DNA from: Deltaproteobacteria bacterium
GTDB lineage: Bacteria > Myxococcota > XYA12-FULL-58-9
NCBI GenBank assembly: GCA_016218825.1
Contig: JACRCV010000064.1
Span: 172,347-236,346 of the forward strand
Direction of reading: 5' to 3'
Length of the DNA stretch: 64,000 nucleotides
Shown: positions 25,724 to 34,408 of the stretch, one piece after another
How positions within the stretch are numbered: position 1 is the first letter of the stretch
How the letters are laid out: every line of letters starts with the position of its first letter
The notes under the pieces: model-generated
What the model was told of the DNA's origin: nothing
The model's input: the letters and a program-made list of their open reading frames with translations, nothing else
The model's database searches: none
Position numbers and translations under genes: made by a program

Positions 25724-27550
25724 CTAGCCTGTCCCCTCCGGGCTTTGTCGGGCGTAGATGGTTTCGGCGATGCGGTACGCCGAGGTCTCGAGCGCCTTGT
25801 AGAGCTTGTCGATCTGGGGACCGTCGCCGTTGTCGAGCGCCGCTTTGAGCTGGGCGAGGTCGTGCTCGATGAGCTCCTTGTCGGTGGGATCGAGCGAGCC
25901 GCCGTACTCCTCGAGGGTGCGCTCGGTGGAGTAGATCAAGCCTTCGGCGCGGTTCCTGGCATCGGCGAGCTTCTTCTTGGTCTCGTCCGTCGACTTGTGC
26001 TGCTCGGCGGCGGCGACGATCTTCTTGATCTCCTCGTCGTTCAGGCCGCTCTGCGCGGTGATCTTGATCGACTGCTTCTTGCCGGTGCCGAGGTCCTTCG
26101 CCGAGACGTGGACGATGCCGTTGGCGTCGAGCTCGAAGCTGACCTCGATCTGCGGCACGCCGCGGGGCGCCGGCGGAATACCGACCAGCTCGAAGCGCGC
26201 CAAGGTCTGGTTGTCGGCGGCCATCGGCCGCTCGCCCTGCAGCACGTGGACGTTCACCAGCGGCTGGTTGTCGGTCGCGGTGGTGAAGACCTCGGCCTTG
26301 CGGCACGGCACCGTGGTGTTGCGTTGGATGAGAGGCGTGAACACCCCGCCCGCGGTCTCGACGCCGAGGGTCAGCGGCGTCACGTCGAGCAGCAGGACGT
26401 TCTTGACGTCGCCGGTCAGCACCGCGCCCTGGACCGCGGCGCCGATCGCCACCACCTCGTCGGGGTTGATCTCCTTGTTGCCGCTCCTGCCGAAGAACTC
26501 GGTGACCACCTTTTGGACCAGCGGCATCCGGGTCATGCCGCCGACGAGGAGGACGTCGTCGAGGTCTTTGACCGTGAGGCCGGCGTCACCGAGCGCCCGC
26601 TTGCAGGGCTCGAGCGACTTGGTCACCAGATCGCCGGTGATTTCCTCGAGCTCCTTGCGGGTCAGGGTGACGTTCAGGTGCTTCGGGCCGCTCGCATCCG
26701 CGGTGATGAACGGCAGGTTGACCTCGGTGTCCAGCGAGCTCGACAGCTCGTGCTTGGCCTTCTCCGCGGCTTCCTTGAGCCGTTGCAGCGCCATCATGTC
26801 CTTGCGCAGGTCGAGGCCGCCGTTCTCTTTGGCAAACGCGGCGGCGAGGAAGTCCATGATCCGGGAGTCGAAGTCGTCGCCGCCCAGGTGGGTGTCGCCG
26901 TTCGTCGCCCGGACGTTGAAGACGTCGTTGTTGAGCTCGAGGATCGAGATGTCGAAGGTGCCGCCGCCCAGGTCGTAGACCGCGATGGTGTGCTTGCCCT
27001 TCTTATCGGCGCCGTAGGCCAGCGCCGCGGCGGTGGGCTCGTTGATGATGCGGTCGATCGTCAGGCCGGCGATCTTGCCGGCGTCGCGGGTCGCCTGGCG
27101 CTGCGAGTCGTTGAAGTACGCCGGCACCGTGACCACGGCGCGCTCGACCTTCTCGCCGAGGTAATCCTGGGCGATCTCACGCATCTTGCCGAGGATCAAG
27201 GCGGAGAGCTCGGCGGGCGACATCAGCTTGCCGGCGACGTCGATCCAGGCGTCACCGCGCTCGGAGCGTCCGACCGTGAAGGGCACCCGGGCGACGTCGA
27301 TCTTGACCTCGTCGGAATCGAAGCGCCGGCCGATGAAGCGCTTGACCGAGAAGATGGTGCGCAGCGGGTTGGTCACCGCCTGGCGCTTGGCGACCTGGCC
27401 TACCAGGCGGTCACCGCTGTCGGTGAACGCGACCATCGACGGCGTGGTGCGGGCGCCCTCGTTGTTCGGGATCACCACCGGCTTGCCGCCTTCCATGACG
27501 GCGACGCAGGAGTTGGTGGTGCCGAGATCGATGCCGATTGTCTTTGCCAT
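25724..27550 (-). CDS. dnaK: Chaperone DnaK (Hsp70)
   Basis: 608 aa, ATP-dependent cytoplasmic foldase. ATG 27550 was chosen because it gives the family start [19 protein letters not shown]; an upstream frame extension (to 27631) overlaps grpE and has no homology. The nucleotide-binding domain includes [30 protein letters not shown] and [14 protein letters not shown]. The linker and substrate domain begin near [13 protein letters not shown]. At 608 aa it is somewhat shorter than the usual ~640, with a short C-terminal tail that lacks an EEVD-like end. It lies 13 bp after grpE and 15 bp before dnaJ. Confidence 0.97.
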   Translation of the reverse strand: MAKTIGIDLGTTNSCVAVMEGGKPVVIPNNEGARTTPSMVAFTDSGDRLVGQVAKRQAVTNPLRTIFSVKRFIGRRFDSDEVKIDVARVPFTVGRSERGDAWIDVAGKLMSPAELSALILGKMREIAQDYLGEKVERAVVTVPAYFNDSQRQATRDAGKIAGLTIDRIINEPTAAALAYGADKKGKHTIAVYDLGGGTFDISILELNNDVFNVRATNGDTHLGGDDFDSRIMDFLAAAFAKENGGLDLRKDMMALQRLKEAAEKAKHELSSSLDTEVNLPFITADASGPKHLNVTLTRKELEEITGDLVTKSLEPCKRALGDAGLTVKDLDDVLLVGGMTRMPLVQKVVTEFFGRSGNKEINPDEVVAIGAAVQGAVLTGDVKNVLLLDVTPLTLGVETAGGVFTPLIQRNTTVPCRKAEVFTTATDNQPLVNVHVLQGERPMAADNQTLARFELVGIPPAPRGVPQIEVSFELDANGIVHVSAKDLGTGKKQSIKITAQSGLNDEEIKKIVAAAEQHKSTDETKKKLADARNRAEGLIYSTERTLEEYGGSLDPTDKELIEHDLAQLKAALDNGDGPQIDKLYKALETSAYRIAETIYARQSPEGTG

Positions 27551-27563
27551 GGTGGAGTCGCGC

Positions 27564-28304
27564 TCAGCTGCCCGCGCCCTCCTCACCAGGCGCGCGGGCC
27601 GGGGCCGCCGGCTCGCCCACAGGCTTGGCAAGAGCGATCGGGGCGGCGGCGACCATCACCTGCGCCGGCCGCAGCAGCCGGTCGTGCAGGCGATAGCCAC
27701 GCAGCATCTCCTCGGCCACGGTGCCCGGCGGATGTTGGTCGGTGGGCATCTGGCCCACCGCCTCGTGGCGCTCGGGATCGAAGGGCTCGCCCAGGCTCAC
27801 GAAGCCGATGACGCCGTAGCCCGCGAGGATCTCGGCCGCTTGCTTCGCGACCATGCGCACGCCCTCGATGACCGGGCTCTTGTCCCCTTGCGCGTGCGCC
27901 AGCGCCCGGTCGAGGTTGTCGAGGAGCGGCAGCAGATCTTTCAACAACCGCTCGATGCCGTACTTGCGCGCGTCGTCCATGTCGCGGATCGCGCGCTTGC
28001 GGTAGTTCTCGAAGTCGGCGGCCAGGCGCAAGAACTGCTCGCGCGGCACCACCTGCTCGTCGACCACCACCCCTTTGGGCTCGGCCGCCGCCGGCTTGGC
28101 CTCGACCACCACCGGCACCACGTCGACCGCGCCGCCGTTCTGCGGCTCGGCGTCGATCGGGGCGGCAGCGGCGGCGTCCGGACTCTTGTCGTCGCCGTTT
28201 CCCGGCTTCGTCTCTTTGTTCTTCTGCTCGACGCGCTCCACCGCGGCCAACGCGTCGGCCATGGCCTGTTCGAGGAGGTCCGTGGAGCCCGGTTTGCTGT
28301 TCAT
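27564..28304 (-). CDS. grpE: Nucleotide exchange factor GrpE
   Basis: 246 aa. An acidic, Ala/Pro-rich N-terminal part (to ~85) leads into the GrpE core: a long helix ([19 protein letters not shown]) and the beta domain with [21 protein letters not shown] and [21 protein letters not shown]. It releases ADP from DnaK. It starts 7 bp after the hrcA stop and precedes dnaK by 13 bp. The Ala-rich C-terminal tail (residues ~220-246) is unusual but looks like ordinary sequence of this genome. Confidence 0.96.
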   Translation of the reverse strand: MNSKPGSTDLLEQAMADALAAVERVEQKNKETKPGNGDDKSPDAAAAAPIDAEPQNGGAVDVVPVVVEAKPAAAEPKGVVVDEQVVPREQFLRLAADFENYRKRAIRDMDDARKYGIERLLKDLLPLLDNLDRALAHAQGDKSPVIEGVRMVAKQAAEILAGYGVIGFVSLGEPFDPERHEAVGQMPTDQHPPGTVAEEMLRGYRLHDRLLRPAQVMVAAAPIALAKPVGEPAAPARAPGEEGAGS

Positions 28305-28311
28305 GCTTCTC

Positions 28312-29343
28312 TCAGATTACTTCCCAGTAGCGGTCGAACAACGTCGTGGCGAAATCGACGAGCGGCACCAGCCTACCATAGTCCATGCGCAGAGGTCCCA
28401 AGAGAGTCACGGCCGCCGGCTGCCCGCTTGGGCCGACGCGCGTCGCGCCGACCACCGCCACGTCTTCGAGCGAGCGCACCTGGTGCTCGGAGCTGAGCAC
28501 GACCCGGACGCCGTCGCCGTGGATGACCTGGGTGATGAGCTGCAGCAGCACGGTGCGCTCCTCGATCGCCTCGAGGAGGGCGCGCAGCTGGCGGGGGTCG
28601 GCGAACTCCGGCTGGCCGACCAGGTGCGACGCGCCTTCGACGATCAGATCGAGGGTGTGATCGTCGGCGGAGTCCGAGAGCGCCCGCGCCCCGATCTCCA
28701 GCGCCTGGCGCCGCAGGTGGTCCAAGGTCAGGCGGTGGGCCTCGACCTCGAGACGCAGGCTCTCCTTGAGCTCGCTCAGGCTCATGGTCTTGAGCTTGTC
28801 GTTCAAGAAGTTCTGCGCCTGCTGCAGCCGGTCGGAGTCGATGTCGAAGCCGACCTCGACTACGTTCTGTCTGATCGGGCCGACCGGCGACACCAGAAAG
28901 ACCACGAAGCGGCGGGCGTCGTAGCGCACCAGCGCGACCTCTTTGACGCGGGCGGCGACGAAGCGGGGGACGCCGAGCACCGCGACCTGGCCCGAGATCT
29001 CGGCCAGGCTCGAGCCGATGCTCTCCGGCAGGTCCGCGGTCGGGCTCGTGCGCGCCACCGCCTCGAGCAGGGCGCGATCGTGCCGCCGCAGGTGCGGGCG
29101 CTCCAGGCCGTCGAGGTAGACCCGCAGGCCGAGCTCGGTCGGCAGCCGCCCGGCGCTGGTGTGCGGTTGATGCAGCAGGCCGTCGGTCTCGAGCCCGGCC
29201 ATCACGCTGCGCACCGTGGCCGGCGACAGGCTCAAGTGGCGCAGGCGCTCGGCGACGGCGCTGGAGCTGACCGGCTGCGCCTCGTCGACGTAGGCGCCGA
29301 CGATGACGTTCAAGACGGCGCGGCTGCGAGGGTCGAGTTCCAT
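28312..29343 (-). CDS. hrcA: Heat-inducible transcription repressor HrcA
   Basis: 343 aa. The N-terminal winged-helix segment (RSRAVLNVIVGAYVDEAQPVS, LSPATVRSVMAGLETDGLL) and HTSAGRLPTELGLRVYLDGL are diagnostic. The GAF-like dimer domain follows, with the C-terminal LLGPLRMDYGRLVPLVDF. In many bacteria HrcA represses this cluster through a CIRCE operator. No CIRCE (TTAGCACTC-N9-GAGTGCTAA) is visible upstream here, although a good sigma-70 promoter is. HrcA therefore either uses a divergent operator or acts elsewhere. First gene of the hrcA-grpE-dnaK-dnaJ unit. Confidence 0.95.
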   Translation of the reverse strand: MELDPRSRAVLNVIVGAYVDEAQPVSSSAVAERLRHLSLSPATVRSVMAGLETDGLLHQPHTSAGRLPTELGLRVYLDGLERPHLRRHDRALLEAVARTSPTADLPESIGSSLAEISGQVAVLGVPRFVAARVKEVALVRYDARRFVVFLVSPVGPIRQNVVEVGFDIDSDRLQQAQNFLNDKLKTMSLSELKESLRLEVEAHRLTLDHLRRQALEIGARALSDSADDHTLDLIVEGASHLVGQPEFADPRQLRALLEAIEERTVLLQLITQVIHGDGVRVVLSSEHQVRSLEDVAVVGATRVGPSGQPAAVTLLGPLRMDYGRLVPLVDFATTLFDRYWEVI

Positions 29344-29358
29344 GGCGGCCAGTGATGA

Positions 29359-29387
29359 TAACTAGAGACGGGCGCCGCCCCTGTCAA
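29359..29387 (-). promoter_or_regulatory. Predicted sigma-70 promoter of the hrcA operon
   Basis: On the minus strand a perfect -35 TTGACA (29387-29382) is followed after exactly 17 bp by TAGTTA (29364-29359), 15 bp before the hrcA ATG at 29343. No CIRCE-like inverted repeat overlaps it. Confidence 0.6.
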
Positions 29388-29415
29388 GCGGCCTCGTTGG
29401 ACCCCGGTCGACGCG

Positions 29416-29433
29416 CGGGCGCGTTCGCGCCCG
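29416..29433. promoter_or_regulatory. 8-bp inverted repeat between hrcA and clpX
   Basis: CGGGCGCG (29416-29423), TT, CGCGCCCG (29426-29433): a perfect 18-bp palindrome with a 2-bp centre. It lies between the hrcA promoter and clpX, 28 bp upstream of the hrcA -35. It is a candidate operator for either divergent gene; in a 70% GC genome, chance is not excluded. Confidence 0.35.
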
Positions 29434-29532
29434 TGGCGGCGTGACAAGCGCGGCGGCGATGTGTAGCTTTTTCTTTGGTCGGACGGCTGCGGCTTTGGTA
29501 GGATGAGGAGGATCAGTTGCGAGGACGTGGTT

Positions 29533-30786
<1,254 letters not shown>

Positions 30787-30789
30787 GCC

Positions 30790-31500
30790 TCAGACCCTGA
30801 CGAGCTCCATCGTCGAGGCCAGGAGCTGGGTGCGGCCGGTCGTGCGGACGAGCTCGATCTGACCATTGCGCACCGCACGCGTCAGGCCGCGGTCCTGCAT
30901 CAGCGTCACGGTCATCTCGCCGACGCCGCGGCCGGTCTCGGTGCTCTGCGCCTCGATCACCAGGCGGATCGAAGAGTTGATCTGCACCTCGGCGGTGCCG
31001 CCGTGAAGCGCGCGCAGGCGATAGGTCACGTCGAAGTCGGCGGTGGTGGTGTTCGGCGGCAAGCCGCCGGGCAACGCCGGCGACAACCTCCACTCCGCGC
31101 CGACCTTGGCGCCGTCCGGGGGGACGCTCCAGCTGCAGCGCAGGTCCTCGGCCACCAGGTTGAGCCACGAGGCGTGGCGGCTCTTGAGGGCCGGGGCGTG
31201 GCCGGGCACCACGAGGGCGCCGTGCTCGGTGATCATCAGCTCGAAGCCCTTGCCGCGGATCGCGCCGGCGTCCGGCCAGGGCTGCGGCGGGCGATCGCCC
31301 AAGGTCATCGACACCGCGATCTGGTCGACGGTGTAGCGCAAGCGCACCAGGCGCGGCGTCGCGATCAGGACCTCCTGGGTGAGGCCGGCTTCGGTGGTGA
31401 CCACGAGCTCGGCGTCGGAGCCGTCTTGCGCCGGCCAGATCGACTGCCGATCGGTCAACGCCAGGCGGGCGCGGCTCTCTTGGGCGAGCGTGATCCACAT
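30790..31500 (-). CDS. Hypothetical protein
   Basis: 236 aa. ATG 31500 (MWITLAQESRARLALTD) was chosen because longer starts run into the divergent Ppx/GppA gene. No signal peptide or membrane segment is evident. The sequence alternates beta strands (AELVVTTEAGLTQEVLI, LRYTVDQIAVSMTLG) and has a Pro/Trp-containing middle (DRPPQPWPDAGAIRGKGFE), suggesting an all-beta fold. I do not recognise a family. It is convergent with clpX with a 3-bp gap. The role is unknown. Confidence 0.65.
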   Translation of the reverse strand: MWITLAQESRARLALTDRQSIWPAQDGSDAELVVTTEAGLTQEVLIATPRLVRLRYTVDQIAVSMTLGDRPPQPWPDAGAIRGKGFELMITEHGALVVPGHAPALKSRHASWLNLVAEDLRCSWSVPPDGAKVGAEWRLSPALPGGLPPNTTTADFDVTYRLRALHGGTAEVQINSSIRLVIEAQSTETGRGVGEMTVTLMQDRGLTRAVRNGQIELVRTTGRTQLLASTMELVRV

Positions 31501-31594
31501 CGACACCCGAGCATAGTCCCCAAGGTCCCCCTGGAGCCAGAAGCCGGCCGGTCCGGGTAGACCCGACCCGCACAACCCTGATAGCTGACGTCCG

Positions 31595-33007
31595 ATGCCG
31601 TGCTTCGCCGCCATCGACGTCGGCTCCAGCGCCATTCGCCTGTCGGTGGTGAAGCTGTCGCCGGTCGGGGTCATCATCGACACCGACTATCACCGCTACG
31701 GGGTGCGGCTGGGCGCGGACGTGTTCGCCGCCGGCAACATCCGACCGGCGCAGGTGCGGACCCTGGTCGAGGTGTTCACCGACATCCAACATCAGCTCCG
31801 CGAGCACCACGTCGAGCGCTATCGCGCCGTCGCCACCTCGGCGATGCGCGACGCCAAGAACGGCCGCGCCGTGGTGCGTCGCATCCTGCGCCACACCGGT
31901 ATCGGCATCGAGATCATCGACGGCCTCACCGAGGCCCGCCTGTCGCGCGACGCCCTCTGCCGGGCGCTGGGCTCGGTGCCGCCCGACACTCTGCTCGTCG
32001 ACCTCGGCGGCGGCAGTCTGCAGCTGTACCGCGCCGGCGGCGGCGTCTGTCGCTCGCTGCCGCTCGGGACGGTGCGCTTGATCCGCAAGTATCCGCGCCT
32101 CCTCACCTCGTTGACGAAGCGCGAGGTCGTTCAGATCCGCAAAGAGATCGAGCGCGACCTCAGGCGTCACCTGCAGCCGCTGCGGACGCCGCTCGCAATA
32201 GGCACCGGCGGTAACCTCGACGCCCTCGCGCGCCTGGTGCCGGCGCGCACCGGGTTCTACCCGGTGATCGACGTCGCGGCGCTCGGGGACGGCACCGCGC
32301 GCCTCGCCGCCGTGCCGCCGTCGGCGCGCATCGAGAAGTTTGGTCTCCGGCCCGACCGCGCCGACGTCATCATCCCGGCGGCGCTCACGATCCACGCGGT
32401 GGTCAACCTGTTCGGCGTCGAGCGCTTCATCGTCCCGGGCACCGGCCTGCGCGACGGCCTGGTGCAGGCATTGGCGGCCGCCGCCGCCCCGCTGCCGCCC
32501 TTGAAGATGCTGCGCGCTCGCTTCGGCCGCCGTCTGCGCGAGGTGTTGCCGCTCGTGACCATGGCGACGCACCTGTTTCAGCTCTTCAAGCCGGTGCATC
32601 ACCTCTGGCCGCAGGCGCAGGCGATCCTCGCCGCGGCGGCAGGCCTGCGAGATCTCGGCGCCGCGATCGATCCAGTCGCGCCCTTCGCCCACTCGGCGCA
32701 CATCGTCGCGAGCCTCGTCGGCCTGGAGCTCGACTTGCGCAGCCAACAGGTGGCCGCCTACGTGGTGGCCGCCAGCACCCAGGACGACGCCAATCTCCCT
32801 GAGCTCACGCCCGCGGACGGGCCTCCGGCCGAGATCCTCGCGGGGCTGTTGCTCCTCGCGGTGGCGCTCACCGACGCCGGGGCGAGGGCACCGGCGATCG
32901 ACCTCACCGACCACGCCGTCACCTTGAAGACCGGCGGCGCGCGGCTGTCGCCGGCCGCGACCTATACGCTGGCTCGGGCGCTCGCCATCAAGATCCGGGT
33001 GACCTGA
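31595..33007 (+). CDS. Ppx/GppA-family phosphatase
   Basis: 470 aa. It has the ASKHA fold of exopolyphosphatase/pppGpp phosphatases. Phosphate-1 is near the start (FAAIDVGSSAIRLSVVKL), followed by the GTDLTEARLSRDA-like region (IIDGLTEARLSRDAL) and the phosphate-2 loop LLVDLGGGSLQLYR. The C-terminal ~170 residues resemble an HD-type domain (HLFQLFKPVHHLWPQAQ, FAHSAHIVASLVG). Members hydrolyse inorganic polyphosphate and/or pppGpp; which of the two cannot be told here, and a symbol is therefore withheld. The next genes are the ECF sigma operon, same strand, separated by 94 bp that include a perfect hairpin. Confidence 0.92.
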   Translation: MPCFAAIDVGSSAIRLSVVKLSPVGVIIDTDYHRYGVRLGADVFAAGNIRPAQVRTLVEVFTDIQHQLREHHVERYRAVATSAMRDAKNGRAVVRRILRHTGIGIEIIDGLTEARLSRDALCRALGSVPPDTLLVDLGGGSLQLYRAGGGVCRSLPLGTVRLIRKYPRLLTSLTKREVVQIRKEIERDLRRHLQPLRTPLAIGTGGNLDALARLVPARTGFYPVIDVAALGDGTARLAAVPPSARIEKFGLRPDRADVIIPAALTIHAVVNLFGVERFIVPGTGLRDGLVQALAAAAAPLPPLKMLRARFGRRLREVLPLVTMATHLFQLFKPVHHLWPQAQAILAAAAGLRDLGAAIDPVAPFAHSAHIVASLVGLELDLRSQQVAAYVVAASTQDDANLPELTPADGPPAEILAGLLLLAVALTDAGARAPAIDLTDHAVTLKTGGARLSPAATYTLARALAIKIRVT

Positions 33008-33018
33008 GCGCCGCGCAT

Positions 33019-33036
33019 GGCGATCCTGCGATCGCC
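33019..33036 (+). terminator. Hairpin after the Ppx/GppA gene
   Basis: GGCGATC (33019-33025) and GATCGCC (33030-33036) pair perfectly around a CTGC loop, starting 12 nt after the Ppx/GppA stop. There is no T-run after it, so it could equally be an operator or RNA element for the downstream sigma operon. Confidence 0.4.
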
Positions 33037-33101
33037 GGACCGGTGGTGACAGATCTCGCGGCGGTCGGTGTTTGACTCGATAGAACAAGGAGAAGCGTCC
33101 A

Positions 33102-33581
33102 GTGCCGATGGACGTAGAGGAGAGCTACCGGAGATACGCGCCGATGGTGCTCAGGCGCTGCCGCCGGCTGCTCGGTGACGAACAGGAGGCGCACGACGCC
33201 ATGCAGGACGTGTTTGTCCAAGCGCTGCGGCATCAGGAGCGGCTCACCGCGACCGCGCCCTCGTCGCTCCTCTACCGCATCGCGACCAACGTCTGCCTGA
33301 ACAAGCTCCGCCATCGCAAGCGCCACCCGGCGGACCCGGGGGACGAGCTCCTCGGTCGAATCGCGGCCGCCGCCGACGTCGACAAGCGCACCGAGTCGCG
33401 ACACCTGCTCGCGGCGCTGTTCGGCGGCGAAAAGGAGTCGAGCCAGACCATCGCGGTCATGCACCTCTTGGACGGCATGACCCTCGAAGAAGTGGCCCGC
33501 GAGGTCGGGATGTCGGTGTCCGGGGTGCGCAAGCGCCTGCGCCGCCTGCAGACCGCCTTGGGCGAGCTGGGAGGGCCCTGA
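33102..33581 (+). CDS. ECF-family RNA polymerase sigma factor
   Basis: 159 aa from GTG 33102 (AAGGAG 9 nt upstream); ATG 33108 is possible. Region 2 is seen in YRRYAPMVLRRCRRLLGDEQEAHDAMQDVFVQAL, quoted only in part (YRRYAPMVLRRC), and region 4 in VMHLLDGMTLEEVAREVGM with SGVRKRLRRLQ as the recognition helix. It has only regions 2 and 4, as in ECF sigma factors. The stop is 2 bp before the anti-sigma gene, which in turn overlaps the caspase gene, so all three are coupled. It probably directs RNA polymerase to its own operon and to envelope genes once released by the anti-sigma protein. Confidence 0.93.
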   Translation: MPMDVEESYRRYAPMVLRRCRRLLGDEQEAHDAMQDVFVQALRHQERLTATAPSSLLYRIATNVCLNKLRHRKRHPADPGDELLGRIAAAADVDKRTESRHLLAALFGGEKESSQTIAVMHLLDGMTLEEVAREVGMSVSGVRKRLRRLQTALGELGGP

Positions 33582-33583
33582 CG

Positions 33584-34408
33584 ATGACCACGTCCGACCT
33601 TCGACCCGTGCCCGAGTGGAAGCTGGAGCGCTACCTGCTCGGCGAGCTGCCGCAAGACGAGTACAAGGCTCTCGAAGCCCGCATCGCCTCCGAGCCGTCT
33701 CTCTCCGAACGGGTGGCGGTGCTCTTGCGTTCCAACGCCATGATTTTGCAGCAGTATCCGGTAGAGGCCGAGGCGCGACAGATCCGCGGCCGGCTGCACA
33801 TGGCCGCGGTCAGCGCGCACCACCGGGCCGCGTCGCGGCGTCGTTTCTCCTTCTATGGGCTCGGTGCCGGCGCGCTGGTGACCGCGGCGGTTGTCGTGCT
33901 GGTGGTGTTCGCGACCGGCCCGGACGTTCGGTTGCCGCCAGGGGTGGGGGTGAAGGACGACGGCGTGCTGGTCAAGGGCGGCGCGCAGCTGGTGATCTTT
34001 CGTCGCCAGGGCACCGACAACGAGATGCTGAAGAGCGGCGACACCGCCCGCCGCGGTGACGTCCTGCAGCTGAGCTACCGGGTGGCGAAGCCGGTCTTCG
34101 GCGCGGTGCTGTCGATCGACGGTCGCGGCACCATCACCTGGCACTTCCCGGAAGGCGGACAGGCAGCAGCGCTCGACAGCGGCGAGCTGACGGCGCTCCC
34201 CCACGCCTACGAGCTCGACGACGCGCCGATGGTGGAGCGCTTCGTGCTGCTGACGGCGACCGAGCCTTTTTCGCTGGCGCCGATCACCGCGGCTGTGGAG
34301 CGCGTCGCCAAAGAGCGCGCGGCCCTCGCCGACCTCAAGGCTGGCCTGCCCTTGCCGGCCGGTATCGAGCAGACCTCTCTCGTCCTTCGCAAGGAGGAGC
34401 AGCCATGA
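33584..34408 (+). CDS. Single-pass anti-sigma-like protein with a periplasmic DUF4384-like domain
   Basis: 274 aa. Residues 1-80 are a helical cytoplasmic domain (EWKLERYLLGELPQDEYKAL) of the anti-sigma kind, without the zinc-binding HxxxCxxC. One membrane segment lies at about 89-110 (SFYGLGAGALVTAAVVVLVV). The periplasmic part (about 115-235) has a DUF4384-like flavour (RRGDVLQLSYRVAKP, VLSIDGRGTITWHFPEGG), a module often linked to caspase proteins. It then ends in a coiled helix. It starts 2 bp after the ECF gene and its stop overlaps the caspase start by 4 bp (ATGA). Probably senses an envelope signal and releases the sigma factor. Confidence 0.85.
   Translation: MTTSDLRPVPEWKLERYLLGELPQDEYKALEARIASEPSLSERVAVLLRSNAMILQQYPVEAEARQIRGRLHMAAVSAHHRAASRRRFSFYGLGAGALVTAAVVVLVVFATGPDVRLPPGVGVKDDGVLVKGGAQLVIFRRQGTDNEMLKSGDTARRGDVLQLSYRVAKPVFGAVLSIDGRGTITWHFPEGGQAAALDSGELTALPHAYELDDAPMVERFVLLTATEPFSLAPITAAVERVAKERAALADLKAGLPLPAGIEQTSLVLRKEEQP

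Noticed and set aside
25337..27811. 824-codon plus-strand frame opposite dnaJ/dnaK
   Set aside because: Antisense shadow of well-identified chaperone genes.
29344..29532. CIRCE operator
   Set aside because: The TTAGCACTC-N9-GAGTGCTAA pattern was looked for on both strands and not found.
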